From positions 4,340,001 through 4,404,000 of the forward strand of contig NZ_AP022590.1 in the NCBI RefSeq assembly GCF_010731775.1: 64,000 nt of DNA. The letters are read 5' to 3'. The translations under genes were made by a program, and so were the position numbers. Under the pieces are notes generated by a model. That model did no database searches. It saw nothing but the letters and a program-made list of their open reading frames with translations, and was not told the origin of the DNA. Positions 48,374-56,997 of this stretch are shown here, in pieces (position 1 is the stretch's first letter; every line of letters begins with the position of its first letter). The DNA is from Mycobacterium mantenii. Its GTDB lineage: Bacteria; Actinomycetota; Actinomycetes; Mycobacteriales; Mycobacteriaceae.

Positions 48374-50005
48374 TTAGTGGATCCGGACGATGATCTCCGA
48401 GTGGCCCAAGCGGATCACGTCGCCGTCGGCCAGCTGCCACTCCTGGATCGGTGCGTTGTTCACCGTAGTGCCGTTGGTCGAGTTCAGATCCGACAGCAGC
48501 GCGACCTGCCCGTCCCAGCGGATCTCGAGATGGCGGCGTGACACGCCGGTGTCGGGCAACCGGAACTGGGCGTCTTGGCCGCGGCCCACGATGTTGGAGC
48601 CCTCACGCAGCTGGTAGGTGCGGCCGCTGCCGTCGTCGAGCTGCAGGGTGATCGTGGTGCCGCCGGCACCGTAGCCACCCTGGCCGTAGCCGCCGTAGCC
48701 ACCCGCCTGCTGGGCGTAGTCGGCGGGCTGGCCGTAGTCGGCCTGCTGACCGTAATCCGCTTGCTGGCCGTAGTCCGCCTGCTGGCCGTACTCGTACTCG
48801 GGGCTGGCGGCCTCGGGGTAGCCGCCGGCTTGACCGCCGTACGTGCCGCCCTGCGCGTGCTCCGAGTACTGGGTGTACTCGGAGGAGCCGTAGTCCTGGC
48901 GGCCGTAACCGCCGCCCTGCTGGTAGCCCTGGTCGTACCCGCCGCCTTGCTCGGGGTATCCGGGACGCTGCTCCGGCGGGGCGTAACCGCCTTCGTCCTG
49001 GCGGGCCGGACCGCGACCGTAATCGCCGTAGCCGCCGTAGCCCTGTTGACCGCCGCCCTGCTGACCGCCGGGCGGGCCGTAGCCGCCACCTTGGCGGTAG
49101 CCCTGCTCGTAGCCCTGGCCGCCGTAGCCTCCGGGTGCGGGCGGTCGCTGTTCGTACGACTGCGGGTGGCCGCCCTGTCCCTGCTCGGGATAGCCGCGCT
49201 GGTCTGGGTAGCCCTGCTGTGGGGGGTAGCCGCCCTGACCCTGTTGTTCGGGGTAACCCCGCTGGTCCGGGTAGCCACCCTGTTCGGGGTAGCCCTGCTG
49301 TGGGGGGTAGCCGCCCTGCTCGGGGTAGCCGCCCTGCTCCGGATGCCGGGGTGGCGGGTAGCCCTGCTGAGGGGGGTAGCCGCCCTGCTCGGGTGGATAG
49401 CCACCCCGCTGCTCGGGTGTCCCCTGCGGGTCCGGGCCACCGCGCGCGTCGTCCTGCGGGCGCCCATAGCGGTCGTCGTAGTATTCGTCGCCGGATCGAC
49501 CCGGCCCCTGAGCCCCGCGGTAGCCAGAATTGTCAGTCATTGGTGCTACTCCTCGTTCTTCGCCGAACGCATTATTTGATTGTGGCCGGACGGGGTCGTC
49601 GACCGTCGGGCGGGGCTGGACATCGGGGTTGACAGCACCACGGGCGCGGTACTGGCCGGTGTGCAGGTTCGACGACTGCTCGAACCGAACGACCACCTCA
49701 CCATACGTTTGCCACCCCTGTTCGTGGATGTAGTCAGCCAAGTACCTCGCGAAAGCGCTCGACGTGAGATCCGGATCGGTGCCCACCTTCTCGAAGTCGT
49801 GCATACCGAGGGTAATGATGTATTCGTTGGGGGCCAAAAGGCGGTTTCCGTGGAGCTTCTGGACTCCGTCACGCGCTTCGCGGCACAACAGGGCTTCGAC
49901 CTCTTGCGGAACAATCGATCCACCGAATACCCGCGCGAAGGCATTGTCTACCGTCGCCTCGAGTTTGCGCTCGATCCGCGCGACCAGCCCCCGTTGGCTA
50001 CTCAT
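48374..50005 (-). CDS. fhaA: FHA-domain protein FhaA
   Basis: A 543-residue regulator of peptidoglycan synthesis that binds phosphorylated MurJ (MviN). The N-terminal DUF3662 domain is at about 1-130 ([18 protein letters not shown]), followed by a long Gly/Tyr/Pro/Gln-rich repeat region (about 160-450) and a C-terminal FHA domain ([37 protein letters not shown]). The repeat region differs in length from M. tuberculosis (527 residues in total) and includes an 18-bp tandem repeat. It is the first gene of the leftward kinase operon; ATG 50005 matches the family start. Confidence 0.96.
   Translation of the reverse strand: MSSQRGLVARIERKLEATVDNAFARVFGGSIVPQEVEALLCREARDGVQKLHGNRLLAPNEYIITLGMHDFEKVGTDPDLTSSAFARYLADYIHEQGWQTYGEVVVRFEQSSNLHTGQYRARGAVNPDVQPRPTVDDPVRPQSNNAFGEERGVAPMTDNSGYRGAQGPGRSGDEYYDDRYGRPQDDARGGPDPQGTPEQRGGYPPEQGGYPPQQGYPPPRHPEQGGYPEQGGYPPQQGYPEQGGYPDQRGYPEQQGQGGYPPQQGYPDQRGYPEQGQGGHPQSYEQRPPAPGGYGGQGYEQGYRQGGGYGPPGGQQGGGQQGYGGYGDYGRGPARQDEGGYAPPEQRPGYPEQGGGYDQGYQQGGGYGRQDYGSSEYTQYSEHAQGGTYGGQAGGYPEAASPEYEYGQQADYGQQADYGQQADYGQPADYAQQAGGYGGYGQGGYGAGGTTITLQLDDGSGRTYQLREGSNIVGRGQDAQFRLPDTGVSRRHLEIRWDGQVALLSDLNSTNGTTVNNAPIQEWQLADGDVIRLGHSEIIVRIH
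48710..48794 (-). repeat. 18-bp tandem repeat in fhaA
   Basis: Four full 18-bp units and a partial fifth encode DYGQQA-type hexapeptides (read on the minus strand as [22 protein letters not shown]). Units start at 48710, 48728, 48746, 48764 and 48782 with minor base changes. The repeat keeps the reading frame and lies in the disordered linker, so copy number can vary without loss of function. Confidence 0.85.
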
Positions 50006-50256
50006 GTCCTACCGTTCGCATGCACTTGCCATGAGGTATTGCCGCTGGACGGCAAACGAATCACCTCGGACTGGATCACTCCCGCATGGTATCGGGACAT
50101 CGTGTCGCCGCGGCACTTTCGAAATCGTGAGAACCGGATCGTCCCAGCTCAGAGCCATGCCGACCGACGGGGGCACCCGGTAGACGGCTTCCGGGCCCGC
50201 TGCGGCGGTTCGGGAATCGGGCCATTAGAGTGATATGGTCCATCGGTCGTTTTTCC

Positions 50257-50339
50257 GGGCGAGTGGCGGAATGGCAGACGCGCTGGCTTCAGGTGCCAGT
50301 GTCCTTCGGGACGTGGGGGTTCAAGTCCCCCTTCGCCCA
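50257..50339 (+). tRNA. leuT: tRNA-Leu (CAG)
   Basis: An 83-nt class II tRNA: acceptor GGGCGAG with CTTCGCCC (one G-U pair), anticodon stem CTGGC/GCCAG with loop TTCAGGT giving CAG, a variable arm TGTCCTTCGGGACG, and T arm GGGGGTTCAAGTCCCCC. CCA is not encoded. It corresponds to leuT in M. tuberculosis. Confidence 0.96.
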
Positions 50340-50353
50340 CACTGAGCGGTTCT

Positions 50354-50391
50354 ACGAAAGTCACGGCCTCGATAGAGGTCGTGACTTTCGT
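50354..50391. terminator. Long hairpin just after tRNA-Leu
   Basis: A 17-bp inverted repeat (50354-50370 with 50375-50391, one G-T mismatch) closes on a GATA tetraloop, 15 bases after the tRNA end. It is far more stable than chance structure. No T run follows, so it may be a terminator, a processing signal or one end of an old insertion. Confidence 0.5.
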
Positions 50392-50441
50392 GTCTGGTGG
50401 GCGGAGCGGCGGAGCGCTGACGACGTAGAGCCGGGCGCCAA

Positions 50442-50612
50442 GGTCGAGGACAAGACGGCCCGATTGCAGGCTGATGTCAATCGCCTCGCCGCGATGCTGA
50501 ACGCGCGGCCAATCGAGGTTGGCGTCGTGTTGAAGAATGATGACCGCAACATCTACATCGATCACGACGGCTGGTATCACTACGACTACCGGGAGCGCGG
50601 TAGGCAAAAGTC
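50442..50612 (+). pseudogene. Fragment resembling an immunity protein (Imm63-like)
   Basis: About 57 codons in one frame read like a real protein: a helical part (EDKTARLQADVNRLAAMLNA) then a strand-rich part (RNIYIDHDGWYHYDYRERGR), a pattern reminiscent of Imm63-type immunity proteins of polymorphic toxin systems. There is no usable start codon upstream, since the frame runs back through the hairpin and tRNA-Leu, and at the 3' side it runs into the DinB-like gene on the other strand. I call it a remnant truncated at both ends. The family assignment is from memory and tentative. Confidence 0.4.
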
Positions 50613-50615
50613 GGC

Positions 50616-51113
50616 TCACAGTTGGCGCCGAATGTCGCCAAGATGGTGCTGCATTTCGTGTGCGGTGTGTACCGCGACCCAGCGCAACGACCGCGGGCCG
50701 GTCTCGGGGTAGTGATAGACCACCGTGCGGTCCCAGTCGCTGGCTGAGAGCCGGACCAACGCATTGCTGAACAGCGTCGCGGCGTCGGTGAGCTGGCGAG
50801 CGACCCGGGTCGGGTCCTGCTCGTTGTATCCGTCGTGCTCGGCGCGTTCGTCGCGACCCATGGAGGCGCAGTCGGCGCCATTGACCCGCCGGGCAGCGAG
50901 CACCCGTTCGCGCTGTACGAGAAGCACATCGCGCAGATGGCAGGCGTATTCCAGCGGCGACCACACTTCGGGTCGTGCACGGCGTCGCACATCGACGTCG
51001 TTATTGCACAGGAACGCAACGACTTCGGCGGCCCCGGCGCAGATGTCGTCGCCGGCCGATGCGGCTCGCCGTAGGTCATAGGTGAACCCACATCCCGCGC
51101 AGGAGTCTGTCAC
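50616..51113 (-). CDS. DinB-like (mycothiol-dependent enzyme superfamily) protein
   Basis: A 165-residue four-helix-bundle protein of the DinB/YfiT-like superfamily. Candidate metal-binding histidines are in YACHLRDVLL (about 60) and HTAHEMQHHLGDI at the C-terminus. Such proteins are metal-dependent thiol transferases in actinobacteria, often using mycothiol, but the substrate is unknown. The N-terminus CAGCGFTYDL has two cysteines in a CxxC pattern, which could bind zinc. ATG 51113 is the only good start. Confidence 0.78.
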   Translation of the reverse strand: MTDSCAGCGFTYDLRRAASAGDDICAGAAEVVAFLCNNDVDVRRRARPEVWSPLEYACHLRDVLLVQRERVLAARRVNGADCASMGRDERAEHDGYNEQDPTRVARQLTDAATLFSNALVRLSASDWDRTVVYHYPETGPRSLRWVAVHTAHEMQHHLGDIRRQL

Positions 51114-51628
51114 CGGAATATCATTTTAGACCGCTGCCTGGGCATCAGGTGAAATGGCTAGCCGGGCGAGGTCAACACCGCGGCTTCGGAAGTTGCTGTG
51201 GCCGTTGATAACTAGGCCGGGCGTGGTCGCGGATCACAGGGATGCGAGCAGGCCGCAACCACCCGATCCTCTCATGCTTCGGCCGGTCGTTGCCAGCGTT
51301 CTGGCCATCGACCCCGTGTGCCAACGGATTATGCTCGATCCCGACCACCGCAACACCACCGTCCGTCGGCCCTGCGAGTTCCTGCGTTGCGAATTCCGCG
51401 GCGAACACAGCCTGCCGAATCGCCGGACGGCGCTTTACGCGCTGGAGCGGCCGACGCCCGAACACGCACACAATGCGTAGTGAATTGACCGGTGCGTCCG
51501 CATTAGTACCCATATGGGCAACTCAGGAGGGTTGGAAATGCACATCGCGTCATACGCCTTTCCGGTGCGAACACATGTCAAGCTATCCGCGGTGAGATGC
51601 GTAGCGCCGGTGAGACTTCGACGGTGTC
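51114..51628. other. Non-coding or decayed stretch
   Basis: About 515 bp between the DinB-like gene and the next coding region. Several overlapping open frames exist on both strands, but none shows a recognisable family, a good start or a composition like a real protein. I see no repeat or transposase remnant. It probably is decayed sequence. Confidence 0.5.
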
Positions 51629-52207
51629 ATGGGACTTCCCCATATAGATGAGAAGGCGCTGGTCGCCGAAGCCGGCGGCGACCCCTGGGCGATCAATGCA
51701 AGCTTGCAGGCCGGCAGCCCACTGCAGATTTCCAATCTAGCCGGTGCCTTTCATCGCGCGGGCCGATGCACCGCGGAGTCCGAGAATGCCTTCCAGCAAG
51801 CCCGCACCCGCTTCGAAGCCGCCTGGAATCACCAGGATGGCGGCCATCCGATGAATGACTCCGAAGAAGTGCAGCGGGTGGTGAAGTCTTTGGGAGCGCA
51901 GTCACTGCAGCTACCCAAAAACGGGGCGGACCTCGAGAACATCGCCACGGCGTTGGCCGACGCACAAAAGGCGGGCGCAGCGCGGACCGCCACCTTGGAT
52001 GCGCAGCTGAAGAGCATCTCCGACTCGGTCGTCCAGGCCGTCAATCTTTTGAACAACGACAAGAGCCTCAGCGCGGCGGACAAAGACGCGGTACATGCCT
52101 TCATCAACACTTGTGAAGACGATGCCCTTCGCGACACGAAGGCTGTGCTCACCGCACTGCAAGCAATTCGCAACGGCTACGCCGACGGCCTCTTTGTCAA
52201 ATGCTAG
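51629..52207 (+). CDS. Protein with T7SS-type N-terminal domain, possibly a truncated toxin
   Basis: A 192-residue, largely helical soluble protein. Residues 1-90 (LVAEAGGDPWAINASLQAGSP, ISNLAGAFHRAGRCTAESENAF, ARTRFEAAWNHQDGGHPMNDSEEVQRV) match the N-terminal module I know from large mycobacterial type VII-linked proteins, where C-terminal enzymatic or toxin domains follow. Here the frame stops after a second helical region (about 100-190). It may be a naturally short helper, or the surviving N-terminal part of a longer toxin. An immunity-like fragment lies about 1 kb upstream. ATG 51629 has no clear ribosome-binding site. Confidence 0.65.
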   Translation: MGLPHIDEKALVAEAGGDPWAINASLQAGSPLQISNLAGAFHRAGRCTAESENAFQQARTRFEAAWNHQDGGHPMNDSEEVQRVVKSLGAQSLQLPKNGADLENIATALADAQKAGAARTATLDAQLKSISDSVVQAVNLLNNDKSLSAADKDAVHAFINTCEDDALRDTKAVLTALQAIRNGYADGLFVKC

Positions 52208-52321
52208 TGTCCGAAATCCGCTGCGGTCGATCGGCAGCTTGGCCTTCCCGTCAATAAAACATTGATTGCTGACCAGTGTGTCACCCGTGAAGTCTCATTC
52301 GAAATCGGAACGTAAATAGTG

Positions 52322-52651
52322 CTAAGAGCGCACCCACCTCGAGATCTCCGGAGTGACCGGGTCGGTGATGTCGTCGAATTCGGGATGCTTCTTGAGCACC
52401 GTGCCGATCATCGAGCACACCGGGACAATGCGCTTGCCCTCATCCCGCGCCTCGTTGAGCGCCTCCTCGACGAGGATGGTCGCAAGCCCTCGTCCGCCAA
52501 ACGCCGGATCGATTTCGGTGTGGTAGAAGACGCGCTGATCGCCGCGGTCGGCGAAATCTGCCAGCCCAACCGTCTTACCGTCGACAGAAATCGTGTACTT
52601 CCCGTCCTGAAGGCTGACCGTGGCTTCCGCGCCGGTCTTATCGGTTGTCAT
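52322..52651 (-). CDS. Small GNAT-family acetyltransferase (YjdJ type)
   Basis: A 109-residue single-domain GNAT of the GNAT_YjdJ group. The acetyl-CoA loop is GGRGLATILVEEAL and the C-terminal strand-helix KRIVPVCSMIGTVLKKHPEF is typical. Substrate is unknown. ATG 52651-52649 is followed by TTDKTGAEATVSLQDGKYTISVDG, and upstream AAAGGGAAGC provides a ribosome-binding site. The longer open frame upstream has a different character and is listed separately. Confidence 0.85.
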   Translation of the reverse strand: MTTDKTGAEATVSLQDGKYTISVDGKTVGLADFADRGDQRVFYHTEIDPAFGGRGLATILVEEALNEARDEGKRIVPVCSMIGTVLKKHPEFDDITDPVTPEISRWVRS

Positions 52652-52858
52652 CTGTGCTTCCCTTTCTTTGCGGTGTGGGTCGTAGTCGCAGCCGAGCGGT
52701 CGGCAACGGTGGGGCGGGCAACCAGGGGCGCGGGCGTGTAATGGGCGAAGTCCCGTATCCGGCGCGAAGGCGCGGGTCTTTCTCGGTGAGCTGTAGGCGT
52801 CCAGCTGTTGTGAAGCGGCGCAGGCAACTTCGGCCGGCGCGACTTCAAGGTTGCTCAT
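52652..52858 (-). pseudogene. Possible start of an ESX-associated (DUF2580-like) gene
   Basis: ATG 52858 follows GAAGGGTAG, a fair ribosome-binding site, and opens MSNLEVAPAEVACAASQQLD, which resembles the first residues of DUF2580/EspC-like type VII proteins. After about 22 codons the translation becomes Arg/Pro/Cys-rich and loses any family likeness, then runs into the GNAT gene. This looks like a 5' remnant after a frameshift or deletion. Evidence is slight. Confidence 0.3.
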
Positions 52859-52920
52859 CGTCTACCCTTCGTCGCCGGGCCCTCATGCGGCGCCGTCAAC
52901 AGCGACGGTACCCGGCGCAC

Positions 52921-54303
52921 CTACTTGCGTGGGGGCCGCAGCACCTTCATGGCCAGCCGCATGACGGGCTCGGGCACGCGATCTTGCATCGACAGGGCGG
53001 TGTCGGCAACCCGCGATCGCAGCGGGGTGCCCCGCCCGAACACCCGGTTCAGGGCTCCCCCGGACGGCTCGAGCACGACATGCAGCGGCGGTGTGCCGAC
53101 CGCGGCACCCAGCGCGTTGGAGATGACCATCCGTTGGATCTCGCTGGTTCCCTCAAAGATGGTGTACAGCTTGGCATCCCGATACCATTTCTCCACCGGA
53201 TGATCGGTGATGTAACCCCAGCCACCCATGGTCTGGATAGCGCGCTCGGTGGCCTTGACCGCGACTTCGCTGGCGGCCATCTTCGACATCGAGCCCTCGC
53301 CGCGTTCGAAGGGAACATTGTTGGCCGCCATCCACGACGCGCGCCAGGTGAGCAGCCGCGCGGCGTCGATCTGGGTGGCCAGTTCCGCCAACGGAAAGGC
53401 GATGCCCTGGTTGTCGATGATGGGTCCGCCGAAGGCCTCGCGCTCGGTGGCGTACGCCGTCGCATACTCGAGCGCGGCGCGCGCGATGCCGATGGCCTGG
53501 GCGGCGACCATGGGTCGAGTCTGCTCGAAGGTCCCCAATGTTGCTGAGCCGGACCGCTTCCCGCCCGCCACGACTTCCCTGGCCTTGGCCAATTTATGTT
53601 CCAGCTTTTCCTGTCCGCCAAGCAGATTGGCGCCCGGAACGCGCACACCTTCGAAGAGCAACTCGGCCGTATGAGACGCCCGACAGCCAAGCTTGTCCAG
53701 TTTCCGCACCAGCTTGAGCCCGGGGGTACCGCCCGGCACCACGAACAGCGCCTGACCGCGATGGCCAAGCTCCTCGTCGACCACAGCGTTGACCACGTGC
53801 ACGTTGGCGATGCCGCCGTTGCCGATCCACATCTTGTGGCCGTCGATGATCCAGTCGTCACCGTCGCGGCGCGCGTGGGTACGCAGGTTACGCACGTCGC
53901 TGCCGCCCTCCGGCTCGGAGATGGCCAGGGCGGCGAGCTTGAGATCCCCTGGCGTGCCGAAACATTCGGGCGCCCACTCCAGCATCTGCTCCGGCGAAGC
54001 GGCCTGGCCGATCGCCGACAGTGCCAGCGCCGGCATGACGATGGCCAAGCCGATCCCGGCGCAACCCCAGAACAGCTCCTCCATAAACATCGGTAGCGAG
54101 ATGCCTGTCGGATCACCGATCAGATCGCGGTAGAACAGCGGGCTGTAGAAACCGCGCTGGGCCGCCTCCTCCAGCACGGCCCACGGGAATTCCTGTCGCT
54201 GGTCGTAGTCGAGAGCTACTGGGCGTACTACGGATTCGGCGAACTCGTGCGTGCGCCGGGCCAGGTCGTGTTGTGCTGCCGTCGGGGTCAGGTCGAACGT
54301 CAT
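52921..54303 (-). CDS. Acyl-CoA dehydrogenase
   Basis: A 460-residue flavoprotein of the acyl-CoA dehydrogenase family (FadE type), oxidising acyl-CoA to enoyl-CoA. The layout is an N-terminal helical domain, a middle beta domain with LAALAISEPEGGSDVRNL and WIIDGHKMWIGNGG, and a C-terminal domain with YRDAKLYTIFEGTSEIQRM containing the probable catalytic Glu. The C-terminal 50 residues extend beyond the usual end. ATG 54303 starts MTFDLTPTAAQHDLAR. The chain-length preference is unknown. It stands alone, without other beta-oxidation genes. Confidence 0.92.
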   Translation of the reverse strand: MTFDLTPTAAQHDLARRTHEFAESVVRPVALDYDQRQEFPWAVLEEAAQRGFYSPLFYRDLIGDPTGISLPMFMEELFWGCAGIGLAIVMPALALSAIGQAASPEQMLEWAPECFGTPGDLKLAALAISEPEGGSDVRNLRTHARRDGDDWIIDGHKMWIGNGGIANVHVVNAVVDEELGHRGQALFVVPGGTPGLKLVRKLDKLGCRASHTAELLFEGVRVPGANLLGGQEKLEHKLAKAREVVAGGKRSGSATLGTFEQTRPMVAAQAIGIARAALEYATAYATEREAFGGPIIDNQGIAFPLAELATQIDAARLLTWRASWMAANNVPFERGEGSMSKMAASEVAVKATERAIQTMGGWGYITDHPVEKWYRDAKLYTIFEGTSEIQRMVISNALGAAVGTPPLHVVLEPSGGALNRVFGRGTPLRSRVADTALSMQDRVPEPVMRLAMKVLRPPRK

Positions 54304-54395
54304 GGGTGCGCCTCTAGGTCGACAGACTGGTCTTGCCGACCCCGACTACCCCGTTGACCGGCTCAGCAAACTGCCGCCCCGGCCTTCGGCGAAGG

Positions 54396-54812
54396 TCAGG
54401 CAGCCGAACGGGGTTTGACTTGCGCCAGCGGCAGGTGCAGCACGACCGCGGCCACCCCGACCGACTCGTGCTCGTGACGTGCCAGCAGCGCCGCGTTCTC
54501 GGGCAGCTGTCGGGCATTGATCTCGCCGGCGGCGATACGCCGCAGGACGTCGTGTGCGTGAGCGAGCTGGTCACGCTTGCGGTACTGGCCACCCGGCAGC
54601 TTGACGCCGGCCCAGACGCCGTACTCCTCACGATGCGCGATGGCGTGTGCGGCGCAGCGGCGCTGCTGTGCCAACGGGCAGCGGCGCAGGCATTGGATGC
54701 GTGCCTCGGTGGCCGACCGCTCGTATGCGCGCGCCTTCGCGGCGCCGTCACCACCGTCGTCATCGGGGTAGCCGAACCAAAGTTCCGGGTTGGCTGCGCA
54801 GGGGTGTGCCAT
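54396..54812 (-). CDS. whiB5: WhiB5 iron-sulfur transcriptional regulator
   Basis: A 138-residue WhiB-family protein matching M. tuberculosis WhiB5 (139). The four cluster cysteines are C5, C41, C45 and C53, with a Cx3C pair (CLRRC) as in other WhiB5 proteins, and the turn GVWAG at 65-69 precedes the basic region GGQYRKRDQL. WhiB5 controls virulence and type VII-linked genes in M. tuberculosis. ATG 54812-54810 follows AAGGAGA at good spacing; the longer upstream frame crosses the divergent promoter. Confidence 0.95.
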   Translation of the reverse strand: MAHPCAANPELWFGYPDDDGGDGAAKARAYERSATEARIQCLRRCPLAQQRRCAAHAIAHREEYGVWAGVKLPGGQYRKRDQLAHAHDVLRRIAAGEINARQLPENAALLARHEHESVGVAAVVLHLPLAQVKPRSAA

Positions 54813-54955
54813 GTCGGTCTCCTTGTCAAGCGTGAAACGTAGGCAAAAGCGTATACAGAGCAAGCCGCCCGACGCAAGAGAAACGTGACAGAAACGTATA
54901 TAACGATATCGGAGGCGGCGGCTGTGTAATATCCGGCCCATGGCCGGAGCGTGCG
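54813..54955. promoter_or_regulatory. whiB5/XRE divergent promoter with GAAACGT repeats
   Basis: The 143-bp gap holds three GAAACGT copies (54834-54840, 54880-54886, 54891-54897) and the related GCGTATAC (54850-54856) and ACGTATAT (54894-54901). The region is A/T-richer than its surroundings. These are candidate binding sites for the XRE protein or WhiB5, and both promoters must lie here. Confidence 0.5.
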
Positions 54956-55738
54956 GTGACCCGTGAATCGGCCGGCGCGGCGATCCGCGCCTTGCGGGAA
55001 TCACGCGATTGGTCGCTGGCCGACCTCGCCGCCGCGACCGGGGTCAGCATCATGGGTCTCAGCTTTCTCGAGCGTGGAGCCCGCAAGCCGCACAAAAGCA
55101 CAGTTCAGAAGATTGAAAACGGCCTAGGCCTGCCGCCAGGCACCTACTCGCGGCTGTTGGTGGCCGCAGATCCGGACGCCGAGCTGGCCCGTCTGGTGGC
55201 CGCGCAGCCTCCGGCCCCCATGCCCGCGCGGCGCACCGGACCGGTGGTGGTCGACCGTCACAGCGACACAGAAGTGCTGGAAGGCTATGCCGAAGCACAG
55301 CTTGATGCCCTCAAATCCGTCATCGATCGGCTGCCTGCGACAACATCAAACGAATATGAGACGTATATTCTGTCTGTGATCGCGCAATGCGTGAAGGCCG
55401 AGATGCTCGCCGCCAGCTCCTGGCGGGTGGCCGTGAACGCCGGCGCCGACTCGACGGACCGGCTGATGGAGCACCTGCAAGCCTTGGAGGCGACGCGCAC
55501 GGCGCTGCTGAAGCGGATGCCCAGCAGCCTGAGCGCCCGCTTCGACCGGGCATGCGCACAGTCGTCGTTGCCGGAGACCATCATCGCCGCACTGGTCGGC
55601 GTCGACGTCGACGAGATGTGGGACATCCGCAATCGCGGGGTGATCGCGCCGGGTGCTCTCCCCCGCGTACGTGCCTTCACCGATGCGTTCGAGTCGGGCC
55701 GACAAGGCGCGGCCCGAGACGACGAGGGGGCATCGTGA
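54956..55738 (+). CDS. XRE-family transcriptional regulator, Rv0023 homologue
   Basis: A 260-residue regulator with an N-terminal XRE helix-turn-helix (about 5-60; RALRESRDWSLADLAAATGVSIMGLSFLERGARKP in pattern) and a C-terminal helical domain of unknown ligand. It matches Rv0023 in length and position. GTG 54956 is chosen from family length; GTG 54951 is out of frame. The stop overlaps the next gene as GTGA, so it is cotranscribed with the NlpC/P60 gene and probably the following ESX-associated genes. Confidence 0.9.
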   Translation: MTRESAGAAIRALRESRDWSLADLAAATGVSIMGLSFLERGARKPHKSTVQKIENGLGLPPGTYSRLLVAADPDAELARLVAAQPPAPMPARRTGPVVVDRHSDTEVLEGYAEAQLDALKSVIDRLPATTSNEYETYILSVIAQCVKAEMLAASSWRVAVNAGADSTDRLMEHLQALEATRTALLKRMPSSLSARFDRACAQSSLPETIIAALVGVDVDEMWDIRNRGVIAPGALPRVRAFTDAFESGRQGAARDDEGAS

Positions 55739-56568
55739 GTCAAAGCGAAGTCGAGGCGTTGAGCCGTGCCCATCAACTATTCGCCGGCGGCAGCCGGCCG
55801 TCGTCGCTCGTCGCGGACACCGCGCATTACCGCGACGTGTTGCAGCGAGCCGCCCGGCTGAGCGGCAAGCACGTGCACGGCGGATACCAACTCGCGGTGA
55901 ACCATAGCCGGCAACGCCTCGCCGCGGCGGCCGACACCGACACCGCGGCCACCGACATCATCGCCGGCGCGCATCGCGATCGAGCACAGGCCGGCGACCT
56001 GACCCGAAGCGTCCTGAACGCGGCCCTCGCGGATGCCGCCACGAGGCCGGCAACACCATTGGCGCAGCGGGAGGCGATGCGTCGCCGCGCAACTCGCCTG
56101 CGTACCCAGCGGGCCCACGTCGTGTCGGCGCGGTTGCGTGCCCGACGTCGCCACGCGGAACTGCTGGCCTTGCGCTATCGGCTCCGGCACGACCGGCGGC
56201 TGGGACTATCAGGACTGCGGGGCCTACCGAACGACCGCGCCGCACTGGCGGTGCGCGCCGCACTGTCCCGCCTGGGCCAACCGTATGTATGGGGCGCGAC
56301 CGGTCCCGACCAGTTCGACTGTTCGGGCCTGGTGCAGTGGAGCTACGCGCAGGCCGGTATTCACCTGGATCGCACCACCTATCAGCAGATCAACGACGGG
56401 ATCCCGGTGCCCCGCTCTCAGGTGCGACCCGGTGATCTGGTGTTTCCGCACGCCGGCCATGTGCAGCTGGCCATCGGAAACAACCTGGTGGTGGAAGCGC
56501 CCTACTCGGGTGCCATGGTGCGAATAAGCCGCCTGGGCAACAACATTGCGATCCGCCGACCGATATGA
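55735..56568 (+). CDS. NlpC/P60 peptidoglycan hydrolase, Rv0024 homologue
   Basis: A 277-residue protein. Residues 1-165 are helical and Arg/Ala-rich. The C-terminal NlpC/P60 domain has Cys196 (DQFDCSGLVQW) and His242 (HAGHVQLAIG), the catalytic pair of gamma-D-Glu/meso-DAP endopeptidases. No Sec signal peptide is visible, so export may depend on a type VII system. GTG 55735 overlaps the XRE stop; a longer upstream frame is a shadow of that gene. Confidence 0.9.
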   Translation: MSQSEVEALSRAHQLFAGGSRPSSLVADTAHYRDVLQRAARLSGKHVHGGYQLAVNHSRQRLAAAADTDTAATDIIAGAHRDRAQAGDLTRSVLNAALADAATRPATPLAQREAMRRRATRLRTQRAHVVSARLRARRRHAELLALRYRLRHDRRLGLSGLRGLPNDRAALAVRAALSRLGQPYVWGATGPDQFDCSGLVQWSYAQAGIHLDRTTYQQINDGIPVPRSQVRPGDLVFPHAGHVQLAIGNNLVVEAPYSGAMVRISRLGNNIAIRRPI

Positions 56569-56616
56569 CAAGCCAAGACCGCCCGGCAATGCGGGCACGA
56601 CGAAAAGGGTGAGCCG

Positions 56617-56979
56617 ATGCCGGAACAACCCGGACCTTCGTTAGAGGCCGTCGAGGCGCGTCAGTCGGCGCTGGCAAGTCAGCACGGCGCCGCGTCGGAA
56701 GCCGACCGTGTGCTGAACGAAGTGCTGACCAGCGCTCACGAGGCGGCGCGCGAGAGCGTCAGGCGACTGGACTCCATCGCCGAGCAGATCGACCGCGCGA
56801 CCGTGAACCAGGCGGATCTTGCCCTCGATACGCCCATGGGGGCGCGCGAGTTTCAGAAGTTCCTCATGGCCAAGCAACGTGAGATCGCGTCGGTAGTGGC
56901 TCAGGCCCGCGAATTCGATCACGCGAAAAAGGCCGTGTTGCAGAGCCTTCAAGCCCAGTACGCCGCCGATAGCGGCTAG
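56617..56979 (+). CDS. DUF4226 small helical protein, Rv0025 homologue
   Basis: A 120-residue helical protein with DUF4226 features ([40 protein letters not shown]). Length equals that of Rv0025. The same segment reappears in the next gene (DTPAGARDFQRFLIGKLRDIRAVV), so the two are related by duplication. ATG 56617 follows AAAGGGTGAGC. Context suggests a partner or substrate of type VII secretion; function is unknown. Confidence 0.85.
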   Translation: MPEQPGPSLEAVEARQSALASQHGAASEADRVLNEVLTSAHEAARESVRRLDSIAEQIDRATVNQADLALDTPMGAREFQKFLMAKQREIASVVAQAREFDHAKKAVLQSLQAQYAADSG

Positions 56980-56997
56980 CGGGAACTAGTCCACACC

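Noticed and set aside
48710-48794. CRISPR-like array
   Set aside because: The 18-bp units are contiguous with no spacers and preserve the fhaA reading frame. No CRISPR array was seen anywhere in the window.
48575-49579. Hydrophobic plus-strand open frame opposite fhaA
   Set aside because: Val/Leu/Ala richness is the reverse reading of the Tyr/Gly/Gln repeats in fhaA; no start or family support.
51172-51513. 113-codon minus-strand frame in the decayed stretch
   Set aside because: No family likeness, competing frames on the other strand, and no ribosome-binding site.
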